Shown piece after piece: positions 6,370-10,529 of a stretch of 10,529 nucleotides of DNA (position 1 is the stretch's first letter; each line of letters starts with the position of its first letter). The notes beneath the pieces are model-generated. The model worked only from the letters and a program-made list of their open reading frames with translations, had not been told where the DNA came from and made no database searches. Source of the stretch: DRQF01 sp964559135 (GTDB taxonomy: Bacteria > Planctomycetota > GCA-002687715 > DRQF01); assembly GCA_964559135.1 (NCBI GenBank), contig CAZLGG010000130.1:1-10529 (forward strand), given 5' to 3'. The position numbers and the translations under genes were made by a program.

Positions 6370-6611
6370 ACACCGGTGACCCGACGACGCCACCTTGATC
6401 GGACGAGAAGGAATTGTTTCCATGGCATCCTCATGGATTCCGCCAAGGAAATCATTCACGCCCCGCTCTGCAGCCCTTTCGTTTCATCGGACGAAGCGGG
6501 GTCCTGCCGATCGACCCGGCATCGGGAATACGGCTGAGGCGTGTGATCCCTCCGGCGGCGCCGGAATGCCCCCCTTCGAAACCCATCCGTCCCGAGAACG
6601 AGTCACGAACG

Positions 6612-7631
6612 ATGCGTCACCGAACTGCCCTATTCCTTCTCACCGCCTGCCTTTCCTTCCTGGTGGACGGCCTCATTGCCCAGCATACGACACGAAATCC
6701 GGTGGGCCGGGCGGCCCCGTTCCGAGCGACACGACGATTCCACATCCGCTATGAGGTCGAAGCCGACCGCCTTCCTCGCGGTCGAGACCTCCGGGCCTGG
6801 ATTCCCATCCCTTCGGATGATCCTTGGCAACACATTCGCAACCTCGAGGTCGTGACCCACCTACCCTGGGAGATCCAAACCGAAGAGGTCTACGGCAATC
6901 GGATGATCTACATCGACACCCGCATCGGCGCACCCTCCGCAAAGATAAGGGTGGAGTACGACGTGGATCGCCGGTTTCGCAAGACGGACTTCTCGGGCGA
7001 GGGTGGGGCCTGTCCGCTCACCAAAAACGAGCTGAAACGGTACCTCTCACCCTCCCGTCTCGTCGTCGTTGACGCGAGGATTCTGGAACAAAGCCGCAAG
7101 ATCGCCGCGGGCAAGAACGATCCCGTCGAGAAAGCGCGAGCATTCTACAACTACGTCCTCGCGGAGATGACCTACGGCAAGCCGAAGAATCTGGCGTGGG
7201 GTCGCGGCGACACTCGATTCGCCTGCGATGCGCGCGTGGGCAACTGCACGGACTTTCATTCCTGGTTCCTCTCCCTGTGTCGCGCGGCCAAGATCCCCGC
7301 TCGCTTCCAGATCGGCCTTTTCGGTCGTTACGAGACGAAACGGGGCGAGGAGTACGCCACCGGGGGGTACCACTGCTGGGCCGAGTTCTACACCCCGCGA
7401 ACCGGCTGGGTGCCCGTGGACATCTCCGAAGCAGACAAGCACCCCGACCGCGCCGCCGAGTTCTTCGGCGTCCACACGGACAACCGGGTGACCTTGAGCA
7501 CGGGGCGAGACATCGTCCTCGCACCGCGGCAGGTCGGCCCACCCATCAACTTCTTCGTCTCCCCCTACGCCGAAGTCGACGGCCTCCCCTTCTCGAACAT
7601 CAAGAAGACATCCTACTGGCGCGATCTCTGA
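6612..7631 (+). CDS. Secreted transglutaminase-like (papain-fold) protein
   Basis: A 339-residue exported protein. Residues 1 to about 23 are a signal peptide (MRHRTALFLLTACLSFLVDG, cleavage near LIA/QHT); LTAC at 10-13 also resembles a lipobox, but the hydrophobic stretch runs on past it, so a lipoprotein is less likely. Residues about 40-160 form an N-terminal beta-rich region of the kind seen before Transglut_core. The core spans about 170-275 with the full triad: C212 in GNCTDFHSWF, H254 in GYHCWAEFY and D270 in WVPVDISEADK. Bacterial members of this superfamily mostly act as proteases or amidases rather than cross-linkers; the substrate is unknown. The frame is open back to 6414, but the ATG at 6612-6614 begins the signal peptide. 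There is no clear Shine-Dalgarno. The gap 6370-6611 shows no convincing promoter or gene. Confidence 0.9.
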   Translation: MRHRTALFLLTACLSFLVDGLIAQHTTRNPVGRAAPFRATRRFHIRYEVEADRLPRGRDLRAWIPIPSDDPWQHIRNLEVVTHLPWEIQTEEVYGNRMIYIDTRIGAPSAKIRVEYDVDRRFRKTDFSGEGGACPLTKNELKRYLSPSRLVVVDARILEQSRKIAAGKNDPVEKARAFYNYVLAEMTYGKPKNLAWGRGDTRFACDARVGNCTDFHSWFLSLCRAAKIPARFQIGLFGRYETKRGEEYATGGYHCWAEFYTPRTGWVPVDISEADKHPDRAAEFFGVHTDNRVTLSTGRDIVLAPRQVGPPINFFVSPYAEVDGLPFSNIKKTSYWRDL

Positions 7632-7648
7632 ACCGGCCCCGAGACGGC

Positions 7649-8428
7649 TCACAGAGCGAAGAAGGCGCGGGTGGCGGCGTCGGCGTGGGCGACGAAATCT
7701 TCGAGGGACTCGCCCCGACTCGCGGCGACGCGGCGGGCGACCCAGGGGAGCCACCGGGGTTCGTTGCGACGGGTCTTGGGTTTGGGGCGCATGTCTCGTG
7801 GAATGAGATACGGCGCGTCGGTCTCGATCATGATGCGGCCGCGGGGAATGCGGCCGACCAAATCGCGGAGATGTCCGCCCCGGCGTTCGTCGCAGATCCA
7901 ACCCGTGATGCCGATGTACAGATCCAGGTCGAGGTAAGCCGTCAGCTCGTCCTCCTCTCCCGTGAAGCAGTGCACCACCGCGCGGGGAATGCGATCGCGC
8001 CATCGCACGAGGATAGCGAGGAAGGTCTCGTGAGCGTCGCGCTCATGCAGAAAGACGGGGAGTTGCAATTCGGCGGCCAGGGCGAGCTGGGCCTCGAAGC
8101 AGCGCTCCTGATCCCCATGGGGGGAAAAATTGCGATTGAAGTCCAGGCCGCACTCGCCGAGAGCCACGACCTGCGGCGCCGCGGCCAGGGTTCGCAAGGC
8201 ACCTTCCGCCTCGTCGTTCCAGTCCTTGCCATGGTGGGGATGAAGTCCGGCCGTCGAGAAAAGCCGCCCCGGATACAGTCGCGCCAACTGGAGACCAGCC
8301 TCGCTGTTTTCGACGGTCGAGCCCGTCACGACGAGCGCGTCGACGCCGGCATGGAAGGCGGATGTGATCACCCGATCCCGATCCGCGTCGAAGGACCGGT
8401 CCGTGAGGTTGGCTCCGATGTCGATCAT
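7649..8428 (-). CDS. tatD: TatD metal-dependent hydrolase (3'-5' DNase)
   Basis: A 259-residue TIM-barrel amidohydrolase of the TatD family, known as a magnesium-dependent 3'-5' exonuclease involved in DNA repair. The N-terminus MIDIGANL lacks the HxH pair that most TatD-like paralogues (YcfH type) carry, as in E. coli TatD itself. Other blocks: STAGLHPHH (58-66), ALGECGLDFNRNFSPHGDQERCF (89-111 region, E92), VFLHERDAHE (H128), VVHCFTG (H153), YIGITGWICDERRG (171-184) and IETDAPYLIPRD (201-212, D204). The length equals that of E. coli TatD. It starts 40 bp after the glycosyltransferase stop and probably shares its transcript. It converges with the transglutaminase gene, 17 bp apart. Confidence 0.95.
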   Translation of the reverse strand: MIDIGANLTDRSFDADRDRVITSAFHAGVDALVVTGSTVENSEAGLQLARLYPGRLFSTAGLHPHHGKDWNDEAEGALRTLAAAPQVVALGECGLDFNRNFSPHGDQERCFEAQLALAAELQLPVFLHERDAHETFLAILVRWRDRIPRAVVHCFTGEEDELTAYLDLDLYIGITGWICDERRGGHLRDLVGRIPRGRIMIETDAPYLIPRDMRPKPKTRRNEPRWLPWVARRVAASRGESLEDFVAHADAATRAFFAL

Positions 8429-8468
8429 GGCCCCGTATACGCGAAAAGGATGGTGGGCCCCAAGGCTC

Positions 8469-10028
8469 TCACACGGATTGCAGAGGCTCCAAGGCCTCCA
8501 GAAGAGGGGCCGCGGGAGGGTGCATTCTCAGGCGGGCTCTCAGGGCTTCCTCCGCGGCGTCGACCTCTGGATCCGCGGCTGCCAGTTCGGCCGGCAGCGG
8601 CTCGCCGCCCAAGCGGAAGAGCATGCGGAGGCCCCCACGGGACAGGGGATGGCGAAGATCGGTCCTCCAGCAGTCGAGAGCTTCCTCGGGCCGGCCGAAG
8701 GCCAGATGACATTCGCCCTCGGTCGCCGTCACCGCCGCCGAGCAGAGACGGTTCGCGTGGCTGCGTGCCGTGGCGATCCACTTCTTTGCATCCTCCCGCT
8801 TGCCCACGGCGAGCAAGAGTTCGGCGCCCACCTGCCAGAAATTGGCGCACTCGGGCTCGCGCTCGAGAGCCCGCGTGATCCGGCGAATCGCCTCCGAGTG
8901 ACGCCCCTGCAGGATGTCGATGCGGGTGGCGGCGAGAACCAGGTCCTCGCAGTCGGGCCACCGTTCGGCCCCCTCCATGATCATCGCCACGCCTTCGGTC
9001 CCCTTGCCTTGACCGAGCAAGGCGCGCGCTACGCCGAAGTGGCAACGGGAGTTGGTGATGCCGGGTTGCGGCGGAATGTGAACGGTCTTGCCGTCATAGG
9101 CGCGGCACGCCTCGAAGTGCTCGATGGCCTCGTCCCACGCACCTTGGCGGAGGGCAAGGTGGCCGCTCACCCAAAAGAGCATGGGCGTGGGGCGAAGTCG
9201 TGCGCGTGCGCAGGTGAGCAGCCGGTGGGCCTCCTCGAGGTCTTCCTCGCGGATGTGCTCGAGGGCCAACAATGCGAAGGCTTCGGCGGCGTAGGGCTGG
9301 GTCTCCACCTCGGCGTCCGACATGGCGTTCACGAGCTCCGTGGCTCGACCGAGCGCGCGGATGACGGGGAGGGGTTCGTCGAATCGTCGAAGGAAGTCTC
9401 CGTACTTGAACCAGAGATAAGCGCAATCGGGGTCCTCTTCCAGCGCTTGTTCGAAGTGCCGGCGATTGCGCTCGTCTTTGTTCTTCGCCTCCATGGCGTC
9501 GGCCATGTAGCCGTAGTGATCGAGCACGGGTCCGCCATTCAGGACACGACGCCCCGAGCGGTCCGCCTCCTCGACGACCGACTCGACGACCTGCTCGTGA
9601 ATGGCCAGACGGAATCGGAACCGGGGATCGTTTCGGAACAGACGCATGACGAGGACCGCCAACTCTCGACCCTTCTCGTCGTGATTCACGATCTCGAGAA
9701 AGCAACCGACGTTGCGGGGATCATCGACGATGGAGGCGAAGAACTCCTCCTGACCGGGGCGCATGACCTCGTCCGCGTCCAGGACGAGAATCCAATCCCC
9801 CGTGGCCATCTCCAGCGAGACGTTCCGTGCCTTCGCGAAGGAGTTGGGCCATGGGATTTGGCGGATCTCGGCCCCGTATTCCTCGGCGATCTCTACCGTG
9901 CGATCCGCCGACCCCGTATCCACGATACAGATCTCGTCCGCGTAGGGGCGAGCGGCCTCGAGACATCTGGGAAGGTTCTCCGCTTCGTCCTTGACGATCA
10001 TGCAGAGCGATACCCGGCTTGTTCTCAT
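8469..10028 (-). CDS. Family 2 glycosyltransferase with C-terminal TPR-like repeats
   Basis: A 519-residue cytoplasmic protein. Residues about 5-145 are a GT-A glycosyltransferase 2 domain: SLCMIVKDEAENLPRCL (7-23), DEICIVDTGSADRT (31-44), FAKARN (64-69) and GDWILVLDADE (77-87) with the metal-binding DAD at 84-86. The VMRLFRND and IHE blocks (127-134, 143-145) are usual in this family. Residues about 185-470 consist of helical repeats of TPR type, for example around 185-215, 285-312, 330-360 and 365-395. Such GT2-TPR proteins transfer a sugar from a nucleotide-sugar donor; donor and acceptor cannot be told. The ATG at 10026-10028 has GGGAGAGG four bases upstream (10033-10040). It lies between the poly(A)-polymerase-like gene and tatD on the same strand. 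Confidence 0.92.
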   Translation of the reverse strand: MRTSRVSLCMIVKDEAENLPRCLEAARPYADEICIVDTGSADRTVEIAEEYGAEIRQIPWPNSFAKARNVSLEMATGDWILVLDADEVMRPGQEEFFASIVDDPRNVGCFLEIVNHDEKGRELAVLVMRLFRNDPRFRFRLAIHEQVVESVVEEADRSGRRVLNGGPVLDHYGYMADAMEAKNKDERNRRHFEQALEEDPDCAYLWFKYGDFLRRFDEPLPVIRALGRATELVNAMSDAEVETQPYAAEAFALLALEHIREEDLEEAHRLLTCARARLRPTPMLFWVSGHLALRQGAWDEAIEHFEACRAYDGKTVHIPPQPGITNSRCHFGVARALLGQGKGTEGVAMIMEGAERWPDCEDLVLAATRIDILQGRHSEAIRRITRALEREPECANFWQVGAELLLAVGKREDAKKWIATARSHANRLCSAAVTATEGECHLAFGRPEEALDCWRTDLRHPLSRGGLRMLFRLGGEPLPAELAAADPEVDAAEEALRARLRMHPPAAPLLEALEPLQSV

Positions 10029-10032
10029 GCGT

Positions 10033-10055
10033 CCTCTCCCGGGAGACGGGTCTCC
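10033..10055 (-). promoter_or_regulatory. Ribosome binding site and adjacent small inverted repeat before the glycosyltransferase
   Basis: GGGAGAGG (minus strand, 10033-10040) lies four bases before the ATG at 10026-10028. Directly upstream, GGAGAC GG GTCTCC (10042-10055) is a 14-base near-perfect palindrome. The palindrome could fold only into a tight hairpin, so its role, if any, is uncertain. Confidence 0.5.
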
Positions 10056-10088
10056 TCTTCAAGGATCGACCGGGAACTGCATGAGAAT

Positions 10089-10529
10089 TCAGTCGAAATC
10101 GAAGCCGGTGACGCTCTCGTAGCGTTCCACCCACGAGAGGACCTCACCCTGGTGGCGGCCCACAGCGCGGGCGTAGAGGGCGAACAGCCGGAGCGCGTTG
10201 GGGAAGTAATCCTTGCGCACGATCTGGTTGGGAGTGGGCCGACGGCGACCTCGCTTCGCCCCGAGGAGGCGACGCAGGCCGACCAAGGCCTGCTTGATGG
10301 CCCACAGGTCCCGCCGGGGCATCTGGAGGCGGGCGGCGAGGGGGTCCATCACACGGTCCGCCACGATCCCGATGTCCATGGGCACGGCCCGGTCGCCGGA
10401 GCGCTCCTTGCCATCGAAATCGAGGGCGCCCCCGAAGAGAGGAAAAAACAAGGCGGCCAATTGGACGGGGGGCGAGACGAACCGACCTTCGATGACGTGC
10501 TGATCGAGGGATCGCAGCACAGACCAAAA
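10089..10529 (-). CDS. C-terminal part of a poly(A) polymerase / tRNA nucleotidyltransferase-family protein (partial)
   Basis: The frame is open from the right edge (first full codons TTT TGG TCT) to the stop at 10089-10091, about 146 residues. No catalytic head is in the window. What can be seen is an all-helical C-terminal region: VSPPVQLAALFFPLFGGAL, then MPRRDLWAIKQALVGLRRLL, a basic AKRGRRRP stretch, and a KDYFPNALRLFALYARAVG helix with a GEVLSWVERYE end. This order resembles the PcnB C-terminal RNA-binding region (a helix with small hydrophobics, iPrr, a basic patch, then F..AL.L). PcnB adds A residues to RNA 3' ends. The assignment rests on recognition of this pattern only and would need the missing nucleotidyltransferase head to confirm. 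The internal GTG at 10518-10520 is not a start. Confidence 0.6.
   Translation of the reverse strand, partial: FWSVLRSLDQHVIEGRFVSPPVQLAALFFPLFGGALDFDGKERSGDRAVPMDIGIVADRVMDPLAARLQMPRRDLWAIKQALVGLRRLLGAKRGRRRPTPNQIVRKDYFPNALRLFALYARAVGRHQGEVLSWVERYESVTGFDFD

Noticed and set aside
6395..6423. Weak promoter-like pair (TTGATC, 17 bases, TTCCAT) upstream of the transglutaminase gene
   Set aside because: Both hexamers match the consensus poorly, and such pairs are expected by chance.
6395..6754. A 119-codon frame on the plus strand overlapping the transglutaminase start
   Set aside because: Low-complexity, proline- and serine-rich translation with no motifs, overlapping the signal peptide region of the real gene in another frame.
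7626..7656. Possible bidirectional terminator between the convergent transglutaminase and tatD genes
   Set aside because: Only a 5-bp CTCTG/CAGAG stem with weak inner pairing and no T-run on either strand.
7047..8003. A 318-codon minus-strand frame across the transglutaminase and tatD genes
   Set aside because: It is antisense to one clear gene and in a wrong frame of another, with no domain of its own.

Overview
This is a GC-rich bacterial window with nine protein-coding genes and no RNA genes, insertion sequences or CRISPR arrays that I can see. The mix of a eukaryote-like Ser/Thr kinase and PP2C pair, a large secreted propeller/M28/PDZ peptidase, a TPR-bearing glycosyltransferase and a selenoprotein fits a free-living bacterium from a group such as Planctomycetota, Acidobacteriota or Myxococcota. 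The sequence alone does not settle the phylum.

Positions 1-5500, all on the minus strand and so read from high to low coordinates: a secreted peptidase (TolB-like propeller, PA-like insert, M28 catalytic domain, PDZ), then a calcineurin-like metallophosphoesterase a few tens of bases downstream. After a gap of about 150 bp comes a PP2C phosphatase with a C-terminal membrane anchor, then a Ser/Thr kinase that starts 3 bp after the phosphatase stop and runs off the left edge. The last two form a reversible protein-phosphorylation pair.

Positions 5501-7631, plus strand: a divergent intergenic region of 228 bp with a perfect inverted repeat, then the most interesting gene of the window (5729-6292). 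It reads as one 187-codon frame interrupted by two in-frame UGA codons (5858-5860 and 6107-6109). Both lie at equivalent positions of two tandem HMA-like (ferredoxin-fold, heavy-metal-associated) domains in the context Ser-UGA-Ala, and each is followed at the right distance by a stem-loop that resembles a bacterial SECIS element. I read it as a secreted selenoprotein with two selenocysteines and no cysteine in its mature part. A strong intrinsic terminator follows, then a separately started secreted transglutaminase-like protein.

Positions 7649-10529, minus strand: the 3' part of what looks like a poly(A) polymerase/tRNA nucleotidyltransferase-family gene (cut by the right edge), a family 2 glycosyltransferase with a long TPR-like helical tail, and tatD. 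These converge on the transglutaminase gene. They are probably cotranscribed, with gaps of 60 and 40 bp.

The selenoprotein is the candidate undescribed system. No selA, selB, selC or selD lies in the window, so the claim predicts that these occur elsewhere in the genome.
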